64,000 nucleotides of DNA, taken from Pacificispira spongiicola. Its GTDB lineage: Bacteria > Pseudomonadota > Alphaproteobacteria > UBA8366 > Aestuariispiraceae. The position numbers and the translations under genes were made by a program. The notes under the pieces were generated by a model, which was given only the letters and a program-made list of their open reading frames with translations, was not told where the DNA came from and did no database searches. Of this stretch, positions 55,661 to 64,000 are shown piece by piece; position 1 is the stretch's first letter; each line of letters begins with the position of its first letter. Where the stretch lies: positions 806,001-870,000 of the forward strand of contig NZ_JABBNT010000002.1 of NCBI RefSeq assembly GCF_012926505.1, in the 5' to 3' direction.

Positions 55661-56433
55661 CGATCGACCTGACGGAAAAGCGGATTTTGATCACCGCCGG
55701 TGCCGCCGGTATCGGGCGGTTGATGGCCGAACGCATGGACCAGGCCGGGGCGCGGGTCTTCGTCTGCGACGTGGACGAGGCGGGATTGGACAATCTCAAG
55801 TCCATCCGGCCCGGTATCGGCTGTATCAAGGCGGACGTATCCGACCGCGACCAGATCGACGCCTTTTTCGACGCCGGCCTGAAATTCCTGGGCGGGTTGG
55901 ACGTCATGGTCAACAATGCCGGGATCGCGGGCCCGACCGCCCCGGTCGAAGACATCGACCCCGACGATTTCGAGCGCGTTTTGTCGATCAACGTCACGGG
56001 TCAGTTCCTGTGCACGCGCCTCGCCGTTCCGGAACTGAAGAAATCGGGCGGTGGGTCGATCATCAACCTGTCTTCGGCGGCGGGCAAATTCGCCTTCCCG
56101 CTGCGCACGCCCTATTCCGCGTCCAAATGGGGTGTGATCGGTTTCACCAAGTCGCTGGCGGCGGAACTGGGCGAATTCAACATCCGCGTGAACGCGATCC
56201 TGCCCGGCGCGGTCGCCGGGGACCGGATCGAACGCGTGATTTCGGCAAAGGCGGAAGCACGCGGCGTGTCCTATGAGAAGATGCTGGCCGAGTATACCAG
56301 CATCGCCTCCATGAACCGGCTGATCCCACCGGACGACATTGTCGACATGGCCTTGTTCCTGGCCTCCGACCTGTGCGGCACGCTGTCCGGTCAGGCCTTG
56401 AGCGTCGACGGGGATTTGCAAACATTGAAGTAA
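55657..56433 (+). CDS. Short-chain dehydrogenase/reductase
   Basis: A 258-residue SDR: cofactor motif TAGAAGIGR, NNAGIAG, catalytic Ser in NLSSAAG and Tyr/Lys in YSASKWGVIGF. Acidic residue CDVDEAG favours NAD. ATG 55657 with a GGGAGG site nine bases upstream is chosen over ATG 55648. Overlaps the glycosyltransferase gene by four bases, hence coupled. Possible sugar or lipid modifying enzyme. Confidence 0.9.
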   Translation: MTIDLTEKRILITAGAAGIGRLMAERMDQAGARVFVCDVDEAGLDNLKSIRPGIGCIKADVSDRDQIDAFFDAGLKFLGGLDVMVNNAGIAGPTAPVEDIDPDDFERVLSINVTGQFLCTRLAVPELKKSGGGSIINLSSAAGKFAFPLRTPYSASKWGVIGFTKSLAAELGEFNIRVNAILPGAVAGDRIERVISAKAEARGVSYEKMLAEYTSIASMNRLIPPDDIVDMALFLASDLCGTLSGQALSVDGDLQTLK

Positions 56434-56450
56434 TCAATGGGAGGCGACGG

Positions 56451-56930
56451 ATGAAACTATCGGGCAGTTGTCATTGCGGATCGGTCCGATTCACGGTCGA
56501 AAGTCCGCATCCCTATCCCTATAACCGCTGCTATTGTTCGATTTGCCGCAAGACCCAAGGCGGCGGCGGTTACGCCATCAATCTGGGCGCGGTCCATGAA
56601 ACCCTGTCGGTCGAGGGGGCGGATGACGTCACCGTCTATCGGGCGCGGGACGACCGGAATGAAACCGGCATCAGTCCCCTGCAGCGGCATTTCTGCCGAC
56701 ACTGCGGATCGGGGCTTTGGTGCTATGACCCGCGCTGGCCGGAACTGGTGCATCCCTTTGCCTCCGCGATCGATACGCCGTTGCCCGACCCGCCTGAATA
56801 CGTGCATTTGATGACGCGGTTCAAGGCGCCCTGGTGCCGCATTGAAGGGAAACCGGGGGACAAGAGTTTCCCGGACTATCCGGACGAGTCCCTCGCAGCG
56901 TGGCACGAACGCCTTGGGCTGACGCGGTAG
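56451..56930 (+). CDS. GFA-family zinc-binding protein
   Basis: A 159-residue member of the glutathione-dependent formaldehyde-activating enzyme fold. Zinc-binding Cys: SCHCGSVRF, RCYCSICRKTQGGG, and FCRHCGSGLW. Such proteins bind zinc and sometimes glutathione; a formaldehyde role is not general. GGGAGG site before ATG 56451. Seventeen bases after the SDR gene. Confidence 0.88.
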   Translation: MKLSGSCHCGSVRFTVESPHPYPYNRCYCSICRKTQGGGGYAINLGAVHETLSVEGADDVTVYRARDDRNETGISPLQRHFCRHCGSGLWCYDPRWPELVHPFASAIDTPLPDPPEYVHLMTRFKAPWCRIEGKPGDKSFPDYPDESLAAWHERLGLTR

Positions 56931-56933
56931 GGG

Positions 56934-57947
56934 TCAGAAGGTCAGGCCGAAATAGGTTCCGGCCCAATAGACCATCAGCGGCAACGTGACGAAGGATACC
57001 AGCGTCTGCAGGGTGACGATGGCGGCCATCAGGGGCGCGTCGCCACCCATCTGCCGGGATAGCGTGAAGGACGACGCGGCGGTCGGTATGCTGGCGGCGA
57101 TCATCGGCACGACGGCGGTCATGCCGGTCAGGCCCGTGGCCAGGATCAGGCCGAAGGCAGCGGCCGGAAAGACGACGAATTTGCCGACGATGGACAGCAG
57201 CACCGGCCCCAGGCTGGTATGCATTTCCCGGATGCGCAAATTCGCGCCGATGCACAACAGCACGATCGGCAGCGCCGCCGCGCCCAACAATCCGGTCGTC
57301 TGGTGAATGACGGGCAACCCGCCCAGCCCCAGCGCGTTCATCGACAGTCCGATGACGATGGAGACCAGCAGGGGATTGCGGGACAGATCGCGCAGGATCG
57401 CGCGGCCCAGACTGTGCGCACCAGGCTGCGGCAGCATCCCCGTCATCAGGGACACGACGACGATATTCGTCACCGGCACCAGCACCGCCGTCACCAGGGT
57501 CGCCAGCGCCAGACCTTCCGCCCCGAACAACTGCCCCGACACGGCCAGGGACACGAAGGTATTGTGCCGCGACGCCCCTTGCAGAACGGAACTGCCGACC
57601 GCGCCGGTCAGCCCCGTGATCTTCTTCACCGCCACGGCATAGAGCACCGCCGCCCCGAACGCCCCCAGAGTGACGATGGCATAGGATTCCAGCAGGTTCC
57701 CGGTCAGCTTCAAGGTCGATGTGTTGTGGAACAGCAGCGCCGGAAACAGCACCCAATAGGCCAGCTTGTCGTTCAGGTTCCAGAATTCGACGGACGGAAT
57801 CCCCTTCCGCAGCAGATAGTTGCCCAGCAGGATCAACAGGAAGATCGGCGCGATGGAAGTGAGAATGGAAAACACGTCGGACTGGCCCCAAGCGATGATC
57901 CGCGCACTATAGGACGCCGACGGGTATTGTCGATTCCCGTCTTTCAC
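56934..57947 (-). CDS. AEC-family transporter
   Basis: A 337-residue membrane protein of the auxin efflux carrier family, with about ten helices. The N-terminal half has ILTSIAPIFLLILLGNYLLR and YAIVTLGAFGAAVLYAV; the C-terminal half has LPIVLLCIGANLRI and AAFGLILATGLTGMTAVVP. Bacterial members export malonate or other carboxylates. ATG 57947 gives an unusually polar lead of about 24 residues; GTG 57875 may be the true start. Confidence 0.85.
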   Translation of the reverse strand: MKDGNRQYPSASYSARIIAWGQSDVFSILTSIAPIFLLILLGNYLLRKGIPSVEFWNLNDKLAYWVLFPALLFHNTSTLKLTGNLLESYAIVTLGAFGAAVLYAVAVKKITGLTGAVGSSVLQGASRHNTFVSLAVSGQLFGAEGLALATLVTAVLVPVTNIVVVSLMTGMLPQPGAHSLGRAILRDLSRNPLLVSIVIGLSMNALGLGGLPVIHQTTGLLGAAALPIVLLCIGANLRIREMHTSLGPVLLSIVGKFVVFPAAAFGLILATGLTGMTAVVPMIAASIPTAASSFTLSRQMGGDAPLMAAIVTLQTLVSFVTLPLMVYWAGTYFGLTF

Positions 57948-57959
57948 CCATGTCCTGCC

Positions 57960-60900
57960 TCACCCGAAAAAGGTTTTCGGGCGGTCCCTCGGATGGCGGG
58001 GGGTCGCAGCCTGCGGCAGGGCGGATTGCGGCAGAGCGGATTGCGGCACGGCGGTTTTCATCGGGCGATATCCCGCGCCACGATGGCCTTCCGGGGCGAT
58101 CTGCACCACCGGCCCGCCGCGATGGGATCCCGGCATGGGATTGCGGACCTCGTCCGACGGCATGACGGCGTCGATCGCTTTCCCGTCATTCCCTTCCGCC
58201 AATTCGTCCAGCAGATAGGATCGATCCTCGATCTTCTGGGCCACGATATGGATGACAATGCCTTCCTTCTGCATCTTGCCGGTCACCGACATCAGGCGGC
58301 TGGTCAGGATCGGGCGGCGGAAGGCCTCGAACGTATCCTGCCAGATGACGATATTGGCGACGCCGGTTTCGTCCTCCAGCGTCGCGAAAACGACCCCCTT
58401 CGCGCTGCCCGGACGCTGCCGAACGAGGACCAGCCCCGATACCGTCACCCGCCGCCCCGGCGTCACCGTCGGCAATTCCGACGCCACCGTCACGTCCGAC
58501 AGCGGTGCATCCGCCCGGCCCCGCAGCAGGGCCATCGGATGCGCCTTGAGGCTGAGGCGCAGGGCGGAATAATCCTCTGCCACCGCCTCTCCCATACTGG
58601 CCTTGGGCAGGGTGACGACCGGCTCCGCGCCATATTCCGCTTCCGCCGCGTGTTGGAACAGCGGCAGGGGGGCGTCCCCGCCCAGCCCCTTCACCGCCCA
58701 CCAGGCCGCCCGCCGGTCCAATCCCAGGGAGGAAAACGCATCCGCCCGCGCCAGCGCCGCCAAGGCGCGCTTACCGATCCGCGCACGCAGCCACAAATCC
58801 GCCGGACGGGCATACCCATTGGCGCGAAAGCCGACGATTTCCTCCACTTCTGATTCCGACAATCCCTTGACCTGCCGAAAGCCGAGCCGCAAGGCGAGAC
58901 CGTTTTCCGCCGCCTCCAGCGTACAGTCCCAGTGAGAGGCGTTGACGTCCGGCGGGCGAACCTCGACGCCATGCGCCTCTGCGTCTCGGACAATCTGGGC
59001 CGGGGCGTAAAACCCCATCGGCTGGCTGTTCAACAGCGCGCAGGCGAAGGCTGCCGGGTAATGGCATTTCAGCCAGGCGGACACATAGACCAGCAGAGCG
59101 AAACTGGCGGCATGGCTTTCCGGGAATCCGTATTCGCCGAAACCTTCGATCTGCCGAAAGCAACGGGTCGCGAATTCTTCCGTATAACCGTTTCGGATCA
59201 TGCCCTGGACCATCTTGTCCCGGAACTGATCGATCTCCCCCATCTTACGGAAGGTCGCCATGGCGCGCCGCAAACGATCCGCCTCCGCCGGGGTAAACCC
59301 CGCCGCCACGATGGCGATCTGCATCGCCTGTTCCTGGAACAGCGGGACACCGTTCGTTTTCTCCAAAACCTGCCGTAATTCTTCGGACGGATAGTCGACC
59401 GGTTCCTCCTTATTGCGGCGACGCAGATAGGGATGGACCATGTCGCCCTGGATCGGGCCGGGCCGGACGATCGCGACCTCGATCACCAGATCGTAGAAAT
59501 TCCGGGGTTTCATGCGCGGCAGAAAAGACATCTGCGCCCGGCTTTCAACCTGGAACACGCCGATACTGTCCGCCCGGCACAACATGTCATAGGTCGCGCT
59601 GTCCCCCGGCGGGATGCTGGCCAAATCGTCGTTGCGCCCGTAATGCCGGTGCAACAGGTCGAAGGCCTTGCGGATGCAGGTCAGCATCCCAAGCGACAGG
59701 ATATCGACCTTCAGGATGCCCAGCGCGTCGAGGTCGTCCTTGTCCCACTGGATCACGGTACGGTCGGCCATGGCCGCGTTTTCGATGGGCACGATCGTAT
59801 CCAGGCGGCTGCGCGTCATGACCATGCCGCCGACATGCTGGCTCAAATGTCGGGGGAAACCGATGATCTGGCGGATCAGCGCCAGGGTCTGACGCAGACG
59901 CCGGTCGCGCGGGTCCAGACCGACTTCCTCCAACCGATCGGCGGCGGTCACCCGCTCGTCGGACCACCCCCATATCTGGGAGGCCAGCAACGTCACCGTA
60001 TCGTCACCCAGCCCCATCGCCTTGCCGACCTCCCGGATCGCACCGCGCGCCCGGAAGCGGGTGACGACGGCGGTCATGCCCGCACGCTCCCGCCCGTATT
60101 TTTCATAGACGTATTGGATCACCTCCTCCCGCCTCTCATGCTCGAAATCAACGTCGATATCCGGCGGTTCGTTGCGTTCGGCGGACACAAAGCGTTCGAA
60201 CAGAAGGTCCAGGCGCGCCGGATCGACGGAAGTGACGCCCAGGCAGTAACAGACCGCCGAATTCGCCGCCGACCCCCGCCCCTGACATAGAATCTTCTTC
60301 GACCGGGCATGGCGGACGAGGTCATAGACGGTCAGGAAATAGGGGGCGTAGCCCAGACCCGCGATCAGGTCCAATTCGTGTTCCACCGCCTTGCGCACCT
60401 TTTCCGGCACCCCGCCCGGATAGCGGCCTCGTGCACCCTCCCAGGTCAGACGGGTCAGCGATTCCTGGACCGTTTCCCCCGGCGTGACGATCTCGTCCGG
60501 GTAGTCGTAGGCCAGTTCATCGAGGGAGAAATCGACCTTCTCCACAATCTCCAGCGTCGCCGCCAGCATGTCCGGTCGGTCGGCGAACAGGGCCGCCATC
60601 TCCGCCGGAGATTTCAGATGCCGTTCCCCATTCGCCTGGGTCAGACGGCCCGCCGTGTCGATGGTCACGCCTTCCCGGATGCAGGTCAGAACATCGGCCA
60701 GCGGCCGCCGCGCGGCCTCATGCATCAGCACATTGTTTGTCGCGACCAGCCTGCCTTCCGGTAGGGGCAGCGGCGACCCGTCATAGGTCCGAGACACGGC
60801 GATGTAGAAATCGTTCCCCGCCAGATCGCCCAACCGCCGAAAGGCATCATCTGCCTGCGCGAAACTGTCGGCTACGGCGATCAGCACCATTTCCGCCCCC

Positions 60901-61259
60901 CAGGCCTCCACATCGGCGAGGTGCAGCAGGCAGTTCCCCTTCTCCGCCCGGCGCCGCCCCAGGGTGATCAATTGGGACAGACGGCCATACGCCTCCCGAT
61001 GCTTGGGATAGGCGATTACCGATCCGGCTCTTTCTCCTGCATCGTCCGTCAGGTCCAGCCGCGCACCGACCAGCAGGCGTAGCCCATGCGCCTTCGCCGC
61101 GACATGGGCGCGGACCACGCCGGCCAGGGAATTCCGATCCGCCACGCCCAGAGCCGACAGCCCCAGCGCCTTTGCCTGAATCGCCAATTCGTCCGCATGG
61201 GAGGCACCCTCCAGAAAGGAGAAATTGGTCAGGCATTGCAGTTCGGCGTAACCGGTCAT
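57960..61259 (-). CDS. dnaE2: Error-prone DNA polymerase III alpha (DnaE2/ImuC)
   Basis: A 1099-residue C-family polymerase. PHP domain at the start (MTGYAELQCLTNFSFLEGAS), then the catalytic palm with GRGSAANSAVCYCLGVT and PPDIDVDFEHERREEVIQYV, a helix-hairpin-helix, and a C-terminal OB domain (VTVSGLVLVRQRPGSAKGVVF). It performs translesion synthesis with ImuA and ImuB. The open frame extends to 61703; ATG 61259, 19 bases after the imuB stop, gives the family's standard N-terminus. Confidence 0.95.
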   Translation of the reverse strand: MTGYAELQCLTNFSFLEGASHADELAIQAKALGLSALGVADRNSLAGVVRAHVAAKAHGLRLLVGARLDLTDDAGERAGSVIAYPKHREAYGRLSQLITLGRRRAEKGNCLLHLADVEAWGAEMVLIAVADSFAQADDAFRRLGDLAGNDFYIAVSRTYDGSPLPLPEGRLVATNNVLMHEAARRPLADVLTCIREGVTIDTAGRLTQANGERHLKSPAEMAALFADRPDMLAATLEIVEKVDFSLDELAYDYPDEIVTPGETVQESLTRLTWEGARGRYPGGVPEKVRKAVEHELDLIAGLGYAPYFLTVYDLVRHARSKKILCQGRGSAANSAVCYCLGVTSVDPARLDLLFERFVSAERNEPPDIDVDFEHERREEVIQYVYEKYGRERAGMTAVVTRFRARGAIREVGKAMGLGDDTVTLLASQIWGWSDERVTAADRLEEVGLDPRDRRLRQTLALIRQIIGFPRHLSQHVGGMVMTRSRLDTIVPIENAAMADRTVIQWDKDDLDALGILKVDILSLGMLTCIRKAFDLLHRHYGRNDDLASIPPGDSATYDMLCRADSIGVFQVESRAQMSFLPRMKPRNFYDLVIEVAIVRPGPIQGDMVHPYLRRRNKEEPVDYPSEELRQVLEKTNGVPLFQEQAMQIAIVAAGFTPAEADRLRRAMATFRKMGEIDQFRDKMVQGMIRNGYTEEFATRCFRQIEGFGEYGFPESHAASFALLVYVSAWLKCHYPAAFACALLNSQPMGFYAPAQIVRDAEAHGVEVRPPDVNASHWDCTLEAAENGLALRLGFRQVKGLSESEVEEIVGFRANGYARPADLWLRARIGKRALAALARADAFSSLGLDRRAAWWAVKGLGGDAPLPLFQHAAEAEYGAEPVVTLPKASMGEAVAEDYSALRLSLKAHPMALLRGRADAPLSDVTVASELPTVTPGRRVTVSGLVLVRQRPGSAKGVVFATLEDETGVANIVIWQDTFEAFRRPILTSRLMSVTGKMQKEGIVIHIVAQKIEDRSYLLDELAEGNDGKAIDAVMPSDEVRNPMPGSHRGGPVVQIAPEGHRGAGYRPMKTAVPQSALPQSALPQAATPRHPRDRPKTFFG

Positions 61260-61278
61260 GGCCTCACGGGTCTTTTCT

Positions 61279-62802
61279 TCAGAACAGCCCATGCAGATAC
61301 CAGCGCACGGGCCGATTGCCCGCCTCGCTGTATATCCAGAAGCGCCGCCCGGTTTCGTCTTCGACGTCGTAGTAATCGCGCGCGCCCCCCGCCCAGAACG
61401 CATCCTTGCGCCACCATTCCGGGGCGATCCTTTCCGGTCCGCGCAGCAGGCGCAGGGCCGTGCGGCGACCGAAGATGCGAAAACTGTGCCCGCCCAGATC
61501 CTCAATCGGATAGGGCGCGTTGAGCAACCGCAGCGGCCTGTCCCCGCTCTTCGACCAAGGGGCGGACTTATCCGGCAAGACCGCCGTCCGGGTCTGCGCC
61601 CGGTCCGGCAGATGGCTGTCGACCGGGGCCAGACGGAAAACATTGTCCGCCCCCAACCGGTTCCCCAGCCGGTCGATCGCGGTTTCCAACGCGGTCCGGT
61701 CATATCCCGTCACGGCGCCGATCCCGTCTTCCTGCGTGGCGGTGCAGGCCTCGACCCCCGTTGCGGCCAGCAGCATGGAATCCACGCCGTAACCCGGTTC
61801 CACCGTTTTCAGTTTTTCGGCAAACAGGCGGAACAACCGGTTCGGGTCGCGGGCCGGTCGGGCCGTGCCGATGGTCAGGGACTGTTCCGTCCGGTCGGCG
61901 CGATACAGGGTCCAGTCGAGCCGCCGACAGCCGCGTCCTTCATCCCCCAGCCGTCGGCACAGCCTGTCCAGCAAACGGCGCAGCGCCGCCTCGATATCCG
62001 GCGTGTCGCCGATCGGATCAGGGAAGCGCAGCCGCACCCGATAGGGCGGACGGATCGGACGCGGCGCAATCGGCCGTGGCGCCTGCCCCAGCGCCTTGTC
62101 CAGCGCCGACGCCAGGGCTAAACCGAACCGCGCGGCCAGCGCGGCACGCGGCACCCCGATCAAATCCCCGATCCGGCGCAGCCCGACGCGCACCAGCCCG
62201 TCGAAAACATCCTCGTCCAGTCCCGGTTCGACGGCGCTCAAGGCCGTGACCGGCAGGTCGGACAGGACATCCGACAGTTTGGCGTCCGGGGCGACATGCC
62301 ATTCCTCCCGCCCGCCATAGCGGGCCAAAGCCGCCGCCGCGCCGGATGTGGAGGCCAACGCCGCCGAAGCATGAAAACCCAATGCCGCCAACCCCTCCCG
62401 CGCCTGCCGGATCAACACCGCCTCCCCGGAATCCGTGTCGGTTTCGAACAGGGGATCGCAGCCCGCGGTATCGAGCATCAAGCCATCCACGCCGTCGACC
62501 GCAACCAGGGGGGTAAAGCGATCACACCACAGCGCCAATTCATACAGGCGCGCCCGATCCCCGTCCGGGTCGTGCGGCAGGACCGTCAGATCGGGACAGA
62601 CCGCCTGTGCGCTGGCCAGGGTCATGCCGGACCGCAAGCCGCGTTGCCGTGCCATGCGATCCAGCGCCACCAGAAACGCGCTGTTGCCGACCCGCTGCAC
62701 GGTCGCACCGGGAACGGATAGGGGCGCCTCGCCTGCCGCCGGACGCAGGCGGTCCGTCGGCAGAAACGGCAACCAAAGACAAAGATAACGCCGTCCCGAC
62801 AT
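61279..62802 (-). CDS. imuB: Y-family polymerase-like protein ImuB
   Basis: A 507-residue ImuB. RYLCLWLPFLPTDRLRP opens it; the region RQRGLRSGMTLASAQAVCP belongs to the Y-polymerase finger/palm, but the acidic catalytic residues are not evident, as is typical for ImuB, which acts as a beta-clamp adaptor for DnaE2. Four-base spacing to imuA upstream and 19 bases to dnaE2 downstream: one SOS operon. Confidence 0.93.
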   Translation of the reverse strand: MSGRRYLCLWLPFLPTDRLRPAAGEAPLSVPGATVQRVGNSAFLVALDRMARQRGLRSGMTLASAQAVCPDLTVLPHDPDGDRARLYELALWCDRFTPLVAVDGVDGLMLDTAGCDPLFETDTDSGEAVLIRQAREGLAALGFHASAALASTSGAAAALARYGGREEWHVAPDAKLSDVLSDLPVTALSAVEPGLDEDVFDGLVRVGLRRIGDLIGVPRAALAARFGLALASALDKALGQAPRPIAPRPIRPPYRVRLRFPDPIGDTPDIEAALRRLLDRLCRRLGDEGRGCRRLDWTLYRADRTEQSLTIGTARPARDPNRLFRLFAEKLKTVEPGYGVDSMLLAATGVEACTATQEDGIGAVTGYDRTALETAIDRLGNRLGADNVFRLAPVDSHLPDRAQTRTAVLPDKSAPWSKSGDRPLRLLNAPYPIEDLGGHSFRIFGRRTALRLLRGPERIAPEWWRKDAFWAGGARDYYDVEDETGRRFWIYSEAGNRPVRWYLHGLF

Positions 62803-62805
62803 GGA

Positions 62806-63558
62806 TCACACCGTATCGAGAAGCCAACGCCGGGTTTCTTCCCCGGTCAGGCCCCGGCACCGTTCCAGCACCAGCGACAGACGGCGGCGGACCGGGCCGG
62901 TTTCGGAAATGGCGGCGGGTGCCGGTTCGGCGCGCCAGCGGCTGGCCGACGTGCCGGGCGCGGAAATGGCCGCACCGCCTTCCGACACCAACAGGCCGCA
63001 GGTTCCCCCAGCCTCTGCCGCCAGACTCAATCGCCGGGCCGCCGTCGTGCCCAACGCGCCCTCCGGCTCCCCCAGAACCAGCGAGAAAGCACCGCTTTTC
63101 AGGGCTTCCTCGATCAGCCACAACCCTTCCACCGCGGACCGGTAGCGGGCAATCACCAACCGCGACGGGTCCACGCCATATCCCGCCAGTCCGGGGCCAT
63201 AAAGCGCATGTCCCGCCGCAACGGGCACGGCCCAGAGCGCCGGGGCGGCGGCATTTTCCAACCGGCGGGCCAGCAGATGCACGGCAAACCGACGGGCGGC
63301 CAGCCCCAGGCTTTCATGAATCGCTCCACAGGTCAGACCGCCATCCGGCAGGACAGCATCCACGGCGGCAAAGCCGGTTCGCAGGGCAGAACCTTTGGAT
63401 GGGGCACGCCGAAACTGCCGTTCAATCCGGTCGACATGCCGCCGTGCCGTTGCCAGCCGCAGACCGGCATCTGCCCATACGCCGTCCCCCTCCGTGCCTT
63501 CTCGCCACGCCCCCCCATTCCGCGCCGTTTCGAAAATCTCCGCACGATAAACGCTCAT
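62806..63558 (-). CDS. imuA: RecA-like mutagenesis protein ImuA
   Basis: A 250-residue ImuA (SulA/RecA-like fold). Conserved pieces: FAAVDAVLPDGGLTCGAIHE, a RecA-type core start, then FSLVLGEPEGALGTTAARRL and RRRLSLVLERCR. First gene of the imuA-imuB-dnaE2 cassette, preceded by a LexA box. Required with ImuB for damage-induced mutagenesis. Confidence 0.93.
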   Translation of the reverse strand: MSVYRAEIFETARNGGAWREGTEGDGVWADAGLRLATARRHVDRIERQFRRAPSKGSALRTGFAAVDAVLPDGGLTCGAIHESLGLAARRFAVHLLARRLENAAAPALWAVPVAAGHALYGPGLAGYGVDPSRLVIARYRSAVEGLWLIEEALKSGAFSLVLGEPEGALGTTAARRLSLAAEAGGTCGLLVSEGGAAISAPGTSASRWRAEPAPAAISETGPVRRRLSLVLERCRGLTGEETRRWLLDTV

Positions 63559-63635
63559 ATCGGATGATCCTTTCGTTCACTGCCTTGGCCGTGTTATTGG
63601 TTACTTTGATGAACCTGTTTTGTTCTCACACAATA

Positions 63636-63650
63636 GTTCCTTAAATGTTC
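63636..63650. promoter_or_regulatory. LexA box of the imuA operon
   Basis: Exact alphaproteobacterial SOS box GTTC-N7-GTTC (spacer CTTAAAT), 78 bases upstream of imuA. Confidence 0.85.
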
Positions 63651-63759
63651 ACTTTCAAGACTCTCTTCGTTCCCTTTGCATGATGCACTCTAACGCACGG
63701 AAATTGCGGCATCTTCCGCCACAGGACTTTCCAACCCCGCCCATACAAGGCTACAACGA

Positions 63760-64000
63760 GTGAACGATTTTAAAGTTCAGGATGGCGAGCGCGACCAGAT
63801 GGCCCAGGACGATCAGGACGATTCCGTAATGAAGGCAGATCTGCCAGTCGACGCTCCGGTAAAGTCTGAAACCGGGGGCACAGAAGCCACCGAAACAGCC
63901 GCTAAGAAATCGGCGAAAAAGGCGTCCCGGAAAAAGGCCGCCGCCAAGAAGGCGTCTTCCAAGAAAGCTGCCGCCGCGCCGGCCGAACAGGCGAAACCCG
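63760..64000 (+). CDS. Lys/Ala-rich protein, N-terminal part (cut by window end)
   Basis: An open frame of 80 codons runs from GTG 63760 (AAGG ribosome site) to the edge. The first 40 residues are acidic (MNDFKVQDGERDQMAQDDQD). The rest is a low-complexity Lys/Ala run with motifs such as KKASRKKAAAKKA. Such tails occur on histone-like proteins and on N-terminal arms of larger enzymes. The rest of the gene is needed to name it. Confidence 0.6.
   Translation, partial: MNDFKVQDGERDQMAQDDQDDSVMKADLPVDAPVKSETGGTEATETAAKKSAKKASRKKAAAKKASSKKAAAAPAEQAKP

Noticed and set aside
61260-61703. N-terminal extension of the dnaE2 frame
   Set aside because: Overlaps imuB in another frame; conserved DnaE2 start is MTGYAELQ at 61259.
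1-64000. tRNA, rRNA, CRISPR, insertion sequences, prophage
   Set aside because: Looked for cloverleaf-like sequences, regular spaced repeats, transposase and integrase motifs; found none.

Overview
The window is a GC-rich, gene-dense piece of an alphaproteobacterial chromosome, most likely from a Rhodospirillales-like bacterium. The evidence is a MipZ-type division-site ATPase, an imuA-imuB-dnaE2 cassette behind a GTTC-N7-GTTC LexA box (the alphaproteobacterial SOS box), a PAS_5-type protein, a DUF2336 protein, and the xseB-ispA-dxs gene order. The genus cannot be fixed from sequence reading alone. I see no rRNA, tRNA, CRISPR, transposase or phage gene. The window looks like core chromosome with a few accessory islands.

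Layout. 1-5.9 kb: two small lipoproteins, two flavin disulfide reductases (one is glutathione reductase), a thioredoxin-like [2Fe-2S] protein, two secreted proteins (one with a VWA domain) and a small HTH regulator. 6.2-8.3 kb: folate genes folK-folP and divergent folB. 8.5-11.4 kb: a large membrane-anchored ankyrin protein. 11.4-18.9 kb: aminotransferase, a gamma-glutamyltransferase-like lipoprotein that lacks key residues, an M48 protease with TPRs, a DsbA/ScsC-like protein, sfsA, map and radC. 18.9-23.0 kb: a Rieske oxygenase plus reductase and a LivJ-like binding protein, divergent from a TetR regulator, with a near-perfect palindromic operator between them. 23.0-31.5 kb: DUF2336 protein, HDAC-like deacetylase, xseB-ispA, then an AT-rich PAS gene and a dxs-like relic just before dxs, then YbaN and MATE proteins. 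31.4-35.8 kb: galU-ugd-phosphoglucomutase-HAD, a sugar-nucleotide operon leading to UDP-glucuronate.

35.9-41 kb holds a J-domain membrane protein overlapping a VWA protein, an unknown protein behind mipZ, a divergent lipoprotein and djlA (TerB plus J domain). 41-44.4 kb: DMT transporter, AmpD-like amidase, HCCA-isomerase-like protein and a Leu/Phe/Val-type dehydrogenase ending at a clear terminator. 44.6-48.7 kb: FbpA/FbpB iron(III) transport genes without an adjacent ATPase, convergent with a dihaem DUF1111 oxidoreductase. 48.7-52.6 kb: putA and a divergent Lrp-type regulator, with 13-bp tandem repeats after putA. 52.6-58 kb: asparagine synthase, GT4 glycosyltransferase and SDR as a likely polysaccharide mini-cluster, then a GFA protein and an AEC transporter. 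58-63.6 kb: the SOS mutasome imuA-imuB-dnaE2. The window ends inside a Lys/Ala-rich reading frame.

The observations I rate highest are: (1) a 35-bp dxs-like relic in front of dxs, beside an AT-rich PAS gene that splits the usual ispA-dxs pair; (2) a GGT-family lipoprotein whose catalytic Thr and substrate Arg are replaced; (3) palindromes in the gor/[2Fe-2S], TetR/oxygenase and putA/putR promoter regions; (4) the J-domain/VWA and MipZ/unknown gene pairs.
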